From contig CANTEO010000009.1 in assembly GCA_947652855.1 (NCBI GenBank), positions 1 through 55,006 on the forward strand: a DNA stretch of 55,006 nucleotides, read 5' to 3'. Numbering within the stretch: the first letter of the stretch is position 1; each line of letters opens with the position of its first letter. This DNA is from an uncultured Roseburia sp. (GTDB taxonomy: Bacteria > Bacillota > Clostridia > Lachnospirales > Lachnospiraceae). Shown piece after piece: positions 17,441 to 26,405 of the stretch. A program made the translations under genes and the position numbers. The notes beneath the pieces are model-generated. The model did no database searches and was not told where the DNA came from. It saw only the letters and a list, made by a program, of their open reading frames with translations.

Positions 17441-18679
17441 ATGGAGAAAAAATCAACGCTTGCAAATATTTTTTATAACAGCTTCGGCACCATCTTTTAT
17501 TATGGCTGCCAATGGCTGACGACGATTCTGGTCGTGAAGCTCGGGGGCTACGCGGATGGCGGGAATTATAACCTGGCATTGACGTTTACGGCGGCGTTCG
17601 CTATTTTGGCGCTGTATAACACAAGGCAGTACCAGACGTCTGACGTGTCGGGGGAGTATTCTGACCGCACGTACATCCGCTCCCGTGTTTTCTCGGTGGG
17701 CATTGCGTTTCTGATCTGCCTTTGCGGCCTGTGCCTCAATGCGTATTCTCCATATCAGTGGGGGGTCATTCTGCTGTATATGCTGTATAAGTGCGCGGAG
17801 GCATGGATTGACGTGTACCACGGCGTCGACCAGAAGAACGGGCGCATGGATTACATCTGCTATTCGTATTTGGCGCGCGGGGTCTTGATGCTTTCTGCGT
17901 TTTGCGGCGTGCTGTATCTGTCTAAGGATTTGCTGTTTGCCGTGGGGAGCATGACGGCCGTGACGTTTCTTGTCGCTTTCTGCTATGACAGGAGAATCGC
18001 AGTGCGCTTTATGCGCAAAGGGGATCCGGCAGATTCTGGCGCGGTCAAAACGCTGATGCTTACGCTGCTGCCCCTTGTCGTCGTGGCTGTGACGAACAAC
18101 CTTTCCATTTCCTTCCCAAAATATTTTTTGGAGCGGTTTTATGGGGAGGAGGCGCTTGGCTATTATTCGACGGTCGCTACGCCAAGCATGATTGTGCAGG
18201 TGGGGGCCTCTACGATTTTCATCCCGCTGATTACGCCCCTTGCCGACCGGCTGAAGGACAATGACAGGCGCGGGTTCGTGGGCATCTTAAAACGGGTTTC
18301 TGCGGTGTTTGCCATCCTTTCTGCGCTTGCCGTGGCGGCGTCTGCGCTGCTTGGGGAATGGTTTTTGCTTCTCATCTTTGGGGAGGAGATTGGCCCGTAT
18401 ACGTATCTGTTTGTGCCAATCATCCTCACCACAATGCTAATCAGCGTCAACGCCTGCCTGTTTCCGGTCTGCACGGTGCTGCGGGAGATCAAGGGGCAGC
18501 TTGCGGTGGGCGTCCTTGGCCTGGCCGCGTCGTTTTTCGCGTCCATCGTCTTTGTGAGGCGAAATTCTATGGACGGAGTGGTAATTGCGCTGTTGATTAC
18601 TCTTGGATTACAGATTATAATAGAGATATGCTGTGTGTATCGTAAGATGATAAAATGGAAGGAAGCCGAACATGGATAG
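17441..18679 (+). CDS. Polysaccharide flippase, Wzx/MOP family
   Basis: A 412-residue membrane protein with about twelve helices, typical in length for Wzx/RfbX flippases, which move undecaprenyl-pyrophosphate-linked repeat units to the outer face. The start NIFYNSFGTIFYYGCQWL and the central SISFPKYFLERFYGEEALGYY (residues about 225-245) are the usual landmarks; the latter carries the P-K-Y-x-L-x-x-x-x-G pattern of the family. An AGGGAG site lies 12 bases upstream of the ATG, so translation may be moderate. The last eight bases overlap the next GT2 gene. It indicates a Wzx/Wzy-dependent route, consistent with the polymerase at the left window edge and the priming transferase at 19833. Confidence 0.88.
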   Translation: MEKKSTLANIFYNSFGTIFYYGCQWLTTILVVKLGGYADGGNYNLALTFTAAFAILALYNTRQYQTSDVSGEYSDRTYIRSRVFSVGIAFLICLCGLCLNAYSPYQWGVILLYMLYKCAEAWIDVYHGVDQKNGRMDYICYSYLARGVLMLSAFCGVLYLSKDLLFAVGSMTAVTFLVAFCYDRRIAVRFMRKGDPADSGAVKTLMLTLLPLVVVAVTNNLSISFPKYFLERFYGEEALGYYSTVATPSMIVQVGASTIFIPLITPLADRLKDNDRRGFVGILKRVSAVFAILSALAVAASALLGEWFLLLIFGEEIGPYTYLFVPIILTTMLISVNACLFPVCTVLREIKGQLAVGVLGLAASFFASIVFVRRNSMDGVVIALLITLGLQIIIEICCVYRKMIKWKEAEHG

Positions 18680-19613
18680 GATAGCGGTACTGATTCCCTG
18701 CTACAATGAAAGCAGGACGATAAAAAAAGTAGTGGAGGATTTTAAGCGGGTCTTGCCGGAGGCCGTCATTTATGTGTATGACAACAATTCCACGGATGGG
18801 ACGGACGTGATTGCGAGAGAGGCCGGGGCCATTGTCCGTTATGAATATAAGCAGGGGAAGGGCAACGTCATCCGCCGGATGTTCCGGGACATTGACGCGG
18901 AGTGCTATGTCATTACGGATGGGGACGACACCTATCCGGCGGAGGCGGCGCCTGGGATGATTGCGAAGGTGTTTGAGCGGAATGCGGACATGGTGGTGGG
19001 GGACAGGCTCTCTTCCACATATTTTTCCGAAAATAAGCGGGCGTTCCATAATTTTGGGAACACGTTGGTGCGAAAGTGCATCAATTTGCTGTTTGGCGCG
19101 GACATTAAGGATATGATGACGGGATACCGAGCGTTTAATTATATGTTCGTGAAATCGTTCCCCGTGCTTTCCAAGGGGTTTGAGATTGAGACTGAGATGA
19201 GCATCCATGCGGCGGACAAGAATATGCAGGTGGAGAATGTGGTGATTGAGTACCGTGACCGCCCGGAGGGGAGCGTCTCTAAGCTCAATACGTTTTCCGA
19301 CGGATTCCGGGTGCTTCGGACGATTGCCAGGATGTACCAGACCTATCAGCCGATGAACTTCTTTGGCCTGCTCGCCGGGATCTTAGCGGCGCTGTCCGTG
19401 GCCTTCATGATACCCATCATCATAGACTATACGAGGACTGGCCTGGTGCCGCACTTCCCGACGCTCATTGTGTGCGGCTTTTCCATGCTTGCGGCGATGC
19501 AGTCATTTTTCTCGGGCCTGATACTAAAGACGATTGGGCAGAAGAACCGCCAGGATTTTGAGATTGAGCTTCAGGCGATTCGGATGCGCAAAGAGCAACT
19601 GTTAGGGGACTAA
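18672..19613 (+). CDS. GT2 family polyprenyl-phosphate-type glycosyltransferase with two C-terminal helices
   Basis: A 313-residue DPM1/DolP-mannosyltransferase-like protein. The GT-A domain has VLIPCYNESRTI, VYDNNSTDGT and ITDGDDTYPAEAA; the region DMMTGYRAFNY is the conserved acceptor block. Two membrane helices (about 228-250 and 260-285) anchor the C terminus. It starts inside the flippase gene (8-base overlap), so the two are translationally linked, with GGAAGG before the ATG. It is a second enzyme of this type in the operon (compare 8345) and probably charges undecaprenyl phosphate with a different sugar, or adds to lipid-linked intermediates. The sugar is not readable. Confidence 0.88.
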   Translation: MDRIAVLIPCYNESRTIKKVVEDFKRVLPEAVIYVYDNNSTDGTDVIAREAGAIVRYEYKQGKGNVIRRMFRDIDAECYVITDGDDTYPAEAAPGMIAKVFERNADMVVGDRLSSTYFSENKRAFHNFGNTLVRKCINLLFGADIKDMMTGYRAFNYMFVKSFPVLSKGFEIETEMSIHAADKNMQVENVVIEYRDRPEGSVSKLNTFSDGFRVLRTIARMYQTYQPMNFFGLLAGILAALSVAFMIPIIIDYTRTGLVPHFPTLIVCGFSMLAAMQSFFSGLILKTIGQKNRQDFEIELQAIRMRKEQLLGD

Positions 19614-19614
19614 A

Positions 19615-19818
19615 GTGGGAATGAAAGTGTATATATGCCCGGAATGTGGTTGGATTCGGGTGGTTTCGAGGAGAAAAAAGGTAGAGTGCTTCAAGTGCGG
19701 GGAGTCACAGATGGCTGTGACGAAGCTTCCCTATGCAAAGGCTGGCAAGATGTCGGAGAAGGAGCGCAAGGATTATGCCCGGACCTGGATGTATCTGCAC
19801 AGTGACAAAAAAACCTGA
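19615..19818 (+). CDS. 67-residue zinc-ribbon protein
   Basis: A very small cytoplasmic protein with four cysteines in two pairs, CPEC near the N terminus and CFKC about 18 residues later, separated by a basic stretch. That is a zinc ribbon of the rubredoxin/TFIIB knuckle type. The C-terminal half is charged and ends ARTWMYLHSDKKT. The GTG start at 19615 follows AGGGG by six bases and lies one base after the preceding stop; ATG 19621 is an alternative giving 65 residues. It is locked between two glycosyltransferase genes, so it is made with them. Its function is unknown; it could be a small adaptor or regulator of the priming enzyme. Confidence 0.75.
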   Translation: MGMKVYICPECGWIRVVSRRKKVECFKCGESQMAVTKLPYAKAGKMSEKERKDYARTWMYLHSDKKT

Positions 19819-19832
19819 GAGGTTAAGGGGAT

Positions 19833-21242
19833 ATGTATAAAAGGGAGAAGAAAAGCTGGTTAAAGCATATTGATTTTACGCTGCTTGACATTGTATGCCT
19901 GCAGCTTGCGTTAATTGCGGCGTATGTGATGCGCCTGGGCTGGCATCTGCCCTATTCGAGCGACCCGTATGAGCGGCTTGCGTTCGTCATGGCGCTCATT
20001 GACATCTGCGTCGTGTTTTTTTTCGAGCCTTATAACGGGATTTTACGGAGGGGCCATCTTTCCGAGGCAAGCTCCTGCGTCACCTTCTGCACGATTATAT
20101 TTGCCGGGGTGCTGGCGTTTGAGGTGGCGACGAAGCAGACGGAAATCTATTCCCGGCAGGTCATTTTCTCGTATTGGCTGATTTCCATGGTGTTGGTGTT
20201 TGGGGAGCGGCTGCTGTTAAAGTATTTGATCCGAAGCCGGATGACGAAGGAAAAAAACCAGTCCGTCATGATTTTGGTCACGAATGCGGAATATGCGAAA
20301 GAGGCCCTGGTGGAGTTTTCGCATCTTCCCTATAAGGATTTTGTCGTCTCCGGCGTAGTCGTGGTGGATCAAAAGCTTAAGGGCGCGAAAATTTGCGGCG
20401 TGCCGGTGGTGGCGAATGCGGATGACTTTTACGAGTACCTGCGCACGAATGTGGTGGATGAGGTGTTCATCAATGGAAATACCAGGGAAAGCTCCCAGGC
20501 GCTGGCCAATGAGCTTTTGGAGATGGGCATCACCGTGCATTTCAACCTGGTGCATATGAACGCGCTTGCGCCCAATAAGGTCGTGGAGAAATATGGGAAC
20601 TATATGGTCTTGACCTCAAGCATGAAGATTGCGGCCCCAAGGCAGCTTCTCGCGAAGCGGCTTATGGACATTGCAGGGAGCGCCGTTGGCCTTTTGGCTT
20701 GCGCGGCGGCGTTTTTGATTTTTGCGCCGCTCATTAAGCTGCAGTCGCCAGGCCCGGTGTTTTTCTCACAGGTGCGGATTGGGAAAAATGGGCGGAAGTT
20801 TAAGATTTATAAATTCCGCTCCATGAATGTGGGCGCGGAGAAGCAAAAGGAGGCCCTGATGGGGCGAAACGAGATGTCGGGGCTGATGTTTAAGATGAAG
20901 GATGATCCGAGGATCTTTCCCGTTGGGAAGGTGATGCGGAAATTCTCTATTGACGAGCTGCCTCAATTCTTTAATGTCTTACGGGGGGACATGAGCTTAG
21001 TCGGGACCAGGCCGCCTACGCTTGAGGAGTATGAGCATTATCAGATCCGCCACAAGGCCAGGCTTGGCATAAAGCCCGGGATTACCGGGATGTGGCAGGT
21101 GAGCGGGCGCAGCGACATTACGGACTTTGAGGAGGTCGTCGCGCTTGACCGGCATTACATCTCCCAATGGAGCCTGGGCTTAGATTTTAAGATTTTATGC
21201 AAGACACTTCAGGTTGTCATAACCGGAAAGGGATCGGTGTAG
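19833..21242 (+). CDS. Undecaprenyl-phosphate sugar phosphotransferase (priming transferase, WchA/CpsE-like)
   Basis: A 469-residue integral membrane enzyme that starts repeat-unit synthesis by moving a sugar 1-phosphate from a UDP-sugar to undecaprenyl phosphate. About four helices and a CoA-binding-like Rossmann domain (residues about 140-255) come first, then a fifth helix and the bacterial sugar transferase domain: KRLMDIAGSA, FRSMNVGAE, DPRIFPVGKVMRKFSIDELPQ, SLVGTRPP and GITGMWQVSGRSD. This full-length layout matches WbaP/CpsE/WchA proteins. The gene starts 15 bases after the zinc-ribbon gene. The next gene carries a WchF-like domain, the enzyme that adds the second sugar in streptococcal capsules, so the first two steps are encoded in order. 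Confidence 0.95.
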   Translation: MYKREKKSWLKHIDFTLLDIVCLQLALIAAYVMRLGWHLPYSSDPYERLAFVMALIDICVVFFFEPYNGILRRGHLSEASSCVTFCTIIFAGVLAFEVATKQTEIYSRQVIFSYWLISMVLVFGERLLLKYLIRSRMTKEKNQSVMILVTNAEYAKEALVEFSHLPYKDFVVSGVVVVDQKLKGAKICGVPVVANADDFYEYLRTNVVDEVFINGNTRESSQALANELLEMGITVHFNLVHMNALAPNKVVEKYGNYMVLTSSMKIAAPRQLLAKRLMDIAGSAVGLLACAAAFLIFAPLIKLQSPGPVFFSQVRIGKNGRKFKIYKFRSMNVGAEKQKEALMGRNEMSGLMFKMKDDPRIFPVGKVMRKFSIDELPQFFNVLRGDMSLVGTRPPTLEEYEHYQIRHKARLGIKPGITGMWQVSGRSDITDFEEVVALDRHYISQWSLGLDFKILCKTLQVVITGKGSV

Positions 21243-21248
21243 CGAGCT

Positions 21249-24209
21249 ATGAATTTGAGGTATCAGTGCAGGTATGTTTGGGGGCTTTTAAAGCGTTATG
21301 GCGTTCGGGGGCTTGTCATAAAATCAAAAGAGAGGTTTGAGTCCCCCATGATGCTGTATCCCAAGACCTATAAACAGTATCTGCCCACGGAGGGGGAGCT
21401 GGCCCGCCAAAGGCAGGAGCCGCCTTCCTTTGCGCCGCTTATCAGCGTTGTCGTGCCGGCTTATGAAACGCCGGAGACGTATCTGCGGGAGCTGATCCAA
21501 TCTGTCCTGGCGCAGAGCTATGCGAATTTTGAGCTTTGCATCGCGGACGGCAGCCAGTCGGACGGCGTGGAGCGCGTAGTGGGCGAATATGTGAAACGGG
21601 ACGGCCGGGTCCGTTATAAAAGGCTAAGGGAGAACGGCGGGATATCAAAAAACACGAATTGCGGATTTGCGATGGCGAAGGGAGAGTATATAGCCCTGAT
21701 GGACCATGACGACTTGCTGACGGAAAACGCGCTGTATGAGATGGCGCAGTGCCTAAACAGCGAGTATTCGGAGGAAGGGCGCCGCATGGCGATGGTCTAT
21801 TCCGATGAAGATAAGGTGAGCAGGGATGGGAAGACGCACAGCAGGCCCCATTTTAAGCCGGGTTTTTCCCTGGAGCTATTGCGCCGCAACAACTATTTCT
21901 GTCATTTTTTGATGTTTTCGAAGGAGCTTCTGCAAAAAGCGGGAGGGCTTTTGAGCCGGTTTGACGGGGCGCAGGATTTTGACTTTGCGCTGCGCTGCGT
22001 GGATTGCGGGGCGGTTGTGCGCCATGTGCCGAAAATCCTCTATCACTGGAGGATTCATGAAGGCTCCACGGCGCTAAACAGCGGGGACAAGGCGTATGCG
22101 TTTGACAAGGGCTGCATGGCCATAAAGGAGCATTTAAGCCGCCGCGGCGTCTTAGGAAAGGTATCCGTGACGGCGGATCTTGGCGTATATGACGTAGAAT
22201 ATGAGCTGCATGGCGAATATGAGGTCACAGTGGAATATACGTCTGAGTATGAATGGAAAATAATAAAAAAGATATATGACCGGAAAAGCTATGAGGGAAA
22301 GGGCTATTCGCTCAAGCTGCATTACCGTAAGTCCCAAAACTCCCTTCTGATGGGCGCTAAGGAAGGAGAGGAATACGAGGGGGAGTACGTTTTATTTCTA
22401 AGGCAGAATTTGTTAAAGTGTCCGGAAGACTTGATTGAGCGGCTCCTTGCGACCTGCCAGCAGAAAGGCGTGGGCATCGTTGCGCCCAAATATCTGCACG
22501 ACGCGGGGCATCTTTTTCCGACCCTCTACAAACAGAAAGTCGTGTCGTGCGGGATGGCGTATGACAGGCAGGGAAATCTCGTCTCATTGTGCCAGGGAAT
22601 TTCCGGCGCCTATAAAGGGTATTTCCTGCATGCCGTCGTCCCACAGGATGTCAGCGCGGCATTTCTGTGCTGTGCAATGATAAAGATGGAGGCGTTTCGG
22701 GCGGCGGGGATGAGCGCGTGCGATGTGCCGGGGATGTTTCAGGACGCGGACTATTGCTTCCGCATTCGGCGGCTTGGCTACAGCGTCATTGCCGATCCCC
22801 GGGTGATGGTGTCAGTCTATCCAATGGAGGCTTATTTTGACCTCGAGGCGGCGTCAGAAAGAAGTATGGACGTGGGCATTGGCATAAAGGGCAAGGGGCG
22901 CTATGAGTTGGACAAGAAAGCGTTCTATGAGATCTGGAAGGAGGGCTTAAAGCGGCCCGATCCCTATTACAGCCCGAGTTTGTCAATGAAGTACTGGCGC
23001 GCCTATTGGCCCAACCCGGATGTATATGGAAAACAGACGCGGGACATATTTATTATTGGAAGCAAAGGGATTCCGGCCAGGTATGGCGGCTTTGAGACGT
23101 TTGTGGAGCAGCTTACCAGGCATCGGCAGAATGAAGACATACACTACCATGTCGCCTGCATGGGGGAGGAGGACAGGGAATTTGAGTACCAGGGCGCCCA
23201 TTGCTTTCAGATCAAGACGCCGCATATTGGCCCTGCAAAGGCGGTCTGGTATGACGTCGCGGCATTTCGTTACAGCGTCCGTTATATCAGGGAGAACCGC
23301 CCGCCCCGTCCGATTATCTATGTATTAGCCTGTAGGATCGGCCCGTTTCTAAGAAGGCTGAAAAAAATGGCCTGGATGTATGATTTTAGCGTGTTTGTCA
23401 ATCCAGACGGACATGAATGGATGCGGTCGAAGTGGAACCGGGCCATTCAGGCTTACTGGAAGCATTCAGAGAGTAAGATGGTGCAGTATGCGGATTTGGT
23501 TGTCTGTGATTCGAAGCATATGGAAAACTATATTCATAAGGAATATAGATGTGAGGATCCTGCTTCAACATTTATCGCCTATGGCGCGGACGTGGAAAAA
23601 AGCGCCCTTTCGGATTCGGATGAGGCGTTTTTGGCCTGGCTGAAAAAGTGGGGATTGCAGCCCATGGAGTATTTTCTGGTCGTGGGCAGGTTTGTCCCAG
23701 AGAATAATTATGAGACGATCCTAAAGGAATTTAAAAAGGCGAAGACCAAAAAGAAGCTGGCGGTCATCAGCGACGTGAAGGAAAACCCGTTTTATCAGAG
23801 GCTGGAGGAGGCCACGCAGTTTCATGAGGACGATAGGATTGTGTTCTGCCAGACGGTGTATGAGGAGCAGCTTTTGAAAAAAATCCGTGAAAACGCCTGC
23901 GCATACCTGCACGGGCATGAGGTTGGGGGGACGAACCCTTCCTTGCTTGAGGCTTTGGCAAGCACCGAGGTCAATCTGCTTTTGGACGTCGGCTTCAACC
24001 GGGAAGTCGCGGAGCACGCGGCCTTTTACTGGACGAAGGAGCCGGGCAGCCTTTCCGAGCTGATTGCGTTTGCGTCGGGCCTGGACGAAAAGGATCGGGC
24101 GGTTTATGGGAAAAAGGCAAAGCAGCGCATCCGTGAGGCGTATGCGGTAAAGAAAATCGTGTCGGAATATGAAGAGCTGTTTATGGGGTGGAGCCAATGG
24201 ATGTGGTAA
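21249..24209 (+). CDS. Three-part glycosyltransferase: GT2, degenerate GT2 and a WchF/DUF1972-type GT4 domain
   Basis: A 986-residue fusion. Residues about 60-310 are a GT2 domain (ISVVVPAYETPETYL; LMDHDDLLTE with Asp152-Asp155; FSRFDGAQDFDFALR-like acceptor block). Residues about 330-590 resemble a second GT2 half without a recognisable metal motif but keeping DADYCFRIRRLGY and the tail RPDPYYSPSLS. From residue 599 a DUF1972/GT4 protein starts: DIFIIGSKGIPARYGGFET, VFVNPDGHEWMRSKW, VVGRFVPENNY and HEVGGTNPSLLEALA, as in the streptococcal rhamnosyltransferase WchF/Cps2T. Free-standing relatives of the last part are about 390 residues, so this is a true fusion. It probably adds two successive sugars, likely rhamnose in at least one step. 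Confidence 0.88.
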   Translation: MNLRYQCRYVWGLLKRYGVRGLVIKSKERFESPMMLYPKTYKQYLPTEGELARQRQEPPSFAPLISVVVPAYETPETYLRELIQSVLAQSYANFELCIADGSQSDGVERVVGEYVKRDGRVRYKRLRENGGISKNTNCGFAMAKGEYIALMDHDDLLTENALYEMAQCLNSEYSEEGRRMAMVYSDEDKVSRDGKTHSRPHFKPGFSLELLRRNNYFCHFLMFSKELLQKAGGLLSRFDGAQDFDFALRCVDCGAVVRHVPKILYHWRIHEGSTALNSGDKAYAFDKGCMAIKEHLSRRGVLGKVSVTADLGVYDVEYELHGEYEVTVEYTSEYEWKIIKKIYDRKSYEGKGYSLKLHYRKSQNSLLMGAKEGEEYEGEYVLFLRQNLLKCPEDLIERLLATCQQKGVGIVAPKYLHDAGHLFPTLYKQKVVSCGMAYDRQGNLVSLCQGISGAYKGYFLHAVVPQDVSAAFLCCAMIKMEAFRAAGMSACDVPGMFQDADYCFRIRRLGYSVIADPRVMVSVYPMEAYFDLEAASERSMDVGIGIKGKGRYELDKKAFYEIWKEGLKRPDPYYSPSLSMKYWRAYWPNPDVYGKQTRDIFIIGSKGIPARYGGFETFVEQLTRHRQNEDIHYHVACMGEEDREFEYQGAHCFQIKTPHIGPAKAVWYDVAAFRYSVRYIRENRPPRPIIYVLACRIGPFLRRLKKMAWMYDFSVFVNPDGHEWMRSKWNRAIQAYWKHSESKMVQYADLVVCDSKHMENYIHKEYRCEDPASTFIAYGADVEKSALSDSDEAFLAWLKKWGLQPMEYFLVVGRFVPENNYETILKEFKKAKTKKKLAVISDVKENPFYQRLEEATQFHEDDRIVFCQTVYEEQLLKKIRENACAYLHGHEVGGTNPSLLEALASTEVNLLLDVGFNREVAEHAAFYWTKEPGSLSELIAFASGLDEKDRAVYGKKAKQRIREAYAVKKIVSEYEELFMGWSQWMW

Positions 24210-24958
24210 GGATTTCGGTGGCAGTGGCGTCCTATAATGGAGAAGCGTACATCAGGGAGCAGCTGGACTCCATTTTGAGGAATTTGACAGCACAGGATGA
24301 GGTTGTCGTGTCAGACGACGGCTCTTCGGACGGGACAGTCCCGATCATAAAAGAATATCAGGGAGGGAAAATTCCCGTCCGTCTTTATGAAGGGCCTGGG
24401 CGGGGCATCAAGCAAAACATCGGCGCGGCGCTGTCGCATTGCGCGGGGCGCTATATTTTCCTTGCGGATCAGGACGACGTATGGATGGAAAATAAAGTCT
24501 CGCGGGTAATGGAGCGTCTGGGCAGAGATGGCTGTAAGCTGGTGTGCCACAACGCGCGCGTGATGGACGCGTCCCTTGCGGAGGAAAAGATGCCGTCGTT
24601 TTTCGCATACCGTGGCTCAAAGCCCGGGTTTTTCCCGAATCTGTGGAAGAACCGGTATATGGGCTGCTGCATGGCGTTTGACAGGGAGCTTTTGCCTCTC
24701 GTGCTGCCCATCCCGGAAGAGATCGAGATGCACGATCAGTGGATCGGCATGATAAACGACGCGCGGGGAAAAAACGGCGTTTTCTTGCAGGACGCCCTGA
24801 TTTTGTACCGCAGGCACAGCGCGAATGTCTCAGACTTCTCCCACGGGACGGCATGGCAGATGCTTCGGAAACGCGCCGTTTTCCTTAAGGCGTTTTTGCT
24901 GCGCCGGGCCGAATTGAAGCGCAAAGGGCTGTGGCGGAATCCGGCTTCTTTGCCGTGA
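24197..24958 (+). CDS. GT2 glycosyltransferase, RfbN/rhamnosyltransferase-like
   Basis: A 253-residue single-domain GT-A enzyme. It has VRISVAVASYNGEAYIREQL, VVSDDGSSDGTV, the metal motif LADQDDVWMENK and the catalytic-base region EMHDQWIGMINDARG, followed by LILYRRHSANVS. The DQDD pattern and HD-x-W acceptor motif are those of small rhamnosyl- and galactofuranosyl-type GT2 proteins. The ATG at 24197 lies inside the end of the fusion gene (13-base overlap), with GGGGTGGAG five bases upstream; GTG 24188 is possible but lacks good spacing. It is the last gene of the operon. Confidence 0.88.
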   Translation: MDVVRISVAVASYNGEAYIREQLDSILRNLTAQDEVVVSDDGSSDGTVPIIKEYQGGKIPVRLYEGPGRGIKQNIGAALSHCAGRYIFLADQDDVWMENKVSRVMERLGRDGCKLVCHNARVMDASLAEEKMPSFFAYRGSKPGFFPNLWKNRYMGCCMAFDRELLPLVLPIPEEIEMHDQWIGMINDARGKNGVFLQDALILYRRHSANVSDFSHGTAWQMLRKRAVFLKAFLLRRAELKRKGLWRNPASLP

Positions 24959-24962
24959 GGCG

Positions 24963-24990
24963 ATTTCCGTGAAAGTGAGATTTCCGTGAA
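24963..24990 (+). repeat. Two direct 11-bp repeats ATTTCCGTGAA
   Basis: ATTTCCGTGAA occurs at 24963-24973 and 24980-24990, a 17-base period, just upstream of the LCP gene promoter (-35 at 25007). Such phased repeats can be regulator boxes; chance duplication is the alternative. Confidence 0.45.
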
Positions 24991-25006
24991 TGACGGCAAC
25001 TGGTGA

Positions 25007-25035
25007 TTGACAGAACAGCGAAAAAGTTATATATT
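25007..25035 (+). promoter_or_regulatory. Sigma-A promoter of the LCP gene
   Basis: TTGACA (25007-25012), a 17-bp spacer and TATATT (25030-25035) form a near-consensus promoter, so the ligase gene can be transcribed apart from the glycosyltransferase operon. Confidence 0.75.
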
Positions 25036-25064
25036 ATCTTTAATTGTAGTAAAAATTTATGCAA

Positions 25065-25085
25065 TTCAGGCGCCAAGCGCCTGAA
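25065..25085 (+). promoter_or_regulatory. Leader hairpin before the LCP start
   Basis: TTCAGGCGC and GCGCCTGAA form a perfect 9-bp stem with a three-base loop, about 15 bases upstream of the ATG and just before the GGAG ribosome binding site. With no T run it is not a terminator; it may set mRNA stability or access to the ribosome site. Confidence 0.6.
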
Positions 25086-25099
25086 GGAACGGAGATCGG

Positions 25100-26242
25100 A
25101 TGAGCGCCAAAAGAAAAAAACAGAAAAGAAACAAAGTGGTTTTATTCGCGGTCGAAATCATAGTCCTGGCCGCGCTGCTGGTGGGATTATTTGTATATTC
25201 CAAATTGAACAAGGTGGACAATACCGGGGAGATTGAGGAGAAGGAAGTGAACATCGAGCTGGATTCGGAGACGGCGAAGGTGTTAAAGGGCTATACGAAC
25301 ATTGCCTTGTTTGGGCTTGACAACAGGCAGACGGGAAGGTATAACGGCGGGAACAGCGATTGCATCATGATCGCGAGCATCAACAACGACACGAAGAAGG
25401 TGAAGCTGATTTCCGTGTACCGCGACACATTTTTAAATGTGAAGGAGGAGACTTACAGCAAAATAAACTCTGCATACTCCTATGGCGGTCCGACGGGCGC
25501 GATCGCCGCGTTAAACAAGAACTTAAACCTGGACATCGTCAACTACGTCTCAGTGGACTTTGGAGCCCTGGTGGAGGCGATTGACCTTTTGGATGGGATT
25601 GAGCTGACGCTGACGGATCAGGAAGTGCAGATCATGAACGACAACTATATTGACGAGATTAACGGCGTGACGGGGCGCAGCGCAAGCAAGCTTAGCGGCG
25701 GCGGCACTTATACTGTGGACGGCGTGCAGGCGCTGGCGTACTGTAGGATCCGCTACACGGCGGGAGACGACTTTAAGCGTACCGAGCGTCAGAGGACGGT
25801 GCTTGCGAAGATGATTGAGAAAGCGAAAGGCTCCAGCATCGGCACGATCGGCAAGCTGATTGACAGCATGATTGACGAGATTTCCACCAGCTATACCAGC
25901 GGCGGACTTCTCGACCTGGCGAGCAGCGTCATGGACTATGAGCTGGAGGACAGCCATGGCTGGCCGTTTGAGCTTTGCACCGGAGACTATGGCTCCAAAG
26001 GGGATCTGGTCGTCGCGACGGATCTGGAGACGAACGTGAAGGAGCTGCATGAATATCTGTTCGGCGAGAAGAACAACGTCTCCAATACGGTGAGCGGCAT
26101 CAGCGATTACATTAAGAATTACACTGGCTGCACGACGGAGGCCACGACACGGTTTGACAATCCTTTGACTGGGGATGACAATACAAAGACGACGGACACA
26201 GGGTTCGTAATGTCGGATGAGGGCGACGGGGCCATGCAATAG
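25100..26242 (+). CDS. LytR-CpsA-Psr (LCP) family glycopolymer ligase
   Basis: A 380-residue membrane-anchored protein. A short basic cytoplasmic end and one helix (about 13-35) precede the LCP domain (about 60-265): NIALFGLDNR, NSDCIMIASINNDTKKVKLISVYRD-type core (the YRD Arg binds the pyrophosphate), YGGPTGAIAALN, LDIVNYVSVDF and CRIRYTAGDDFKRTERQR. LCP enzymes transfer undecaprenyl-pyrophosphate-linked polysaccharide to peptidoglycan. Its position straight after the polysaccharide operon points to wall attachment of that polymer. A low-complexity Thr/Asp tail follows the domain. GGAG lies about seven bases upstream of the ATG, and a terminator follows at 26285. Confidence 0.95.
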   Translation: MSAKRKKQKRNKVVLFAVEIIVLAALLVGLFVYSKLNKVDNTGEIEEKEVNIELDSETAKVLKGYTNIALFGLDNRQTGRYNGGNSDCIMIASINNDTKKVKLISVYRDTFLNVKEETYSKINSAYSYGGPTGAIAALNKNLNLDIVNYVSVDFGALVEAIDLLDGIELTLTDQEVQIMNDNYIDEINGVTGRSASKLSGGGTYTVDGVQALAYCRIRYTAGDDFKRTERQRTVLAKMIEKAKGSSIGTIGKLIDSMIDEISTSYTSGGLLDLASSVMDYELEDSHGWPFELCTGDYGSKGDLVVATDLETNVKELHEYLFGEKNNVSNTVSGISDYIKNYTGCTTEATTRFDNPLTGDDNTKTTDTGFVMSDEGDGAMQ

Positions 26243-26284
26243 CTGTTTGGGCGCTTGCGCGTGGCAATGCTTCTGATAGGGATG

Positions 26285-26325
26285 CCGGAATCTTTTCTTA
26301 GGAAAGGTTCCGGTTCATTTTTTTT
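26285..26325 (+). terminator. Terminator after the LCP gene
   Basis: CCGGAATCTTTTC pairs with GAAAGGTTCCGG around a short loop, then TTCA and eight T residues. It ends the polysaccharide region. Confidence 0.85.
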
Positions 26326-26405
26326 GCGCATTTTTTTCACAAAACCAACACAAATTCCAAGTAGACTGTCAGTAAAGAAAATCAAAGGAGAAGGGAGCAA
26401 GAGGG

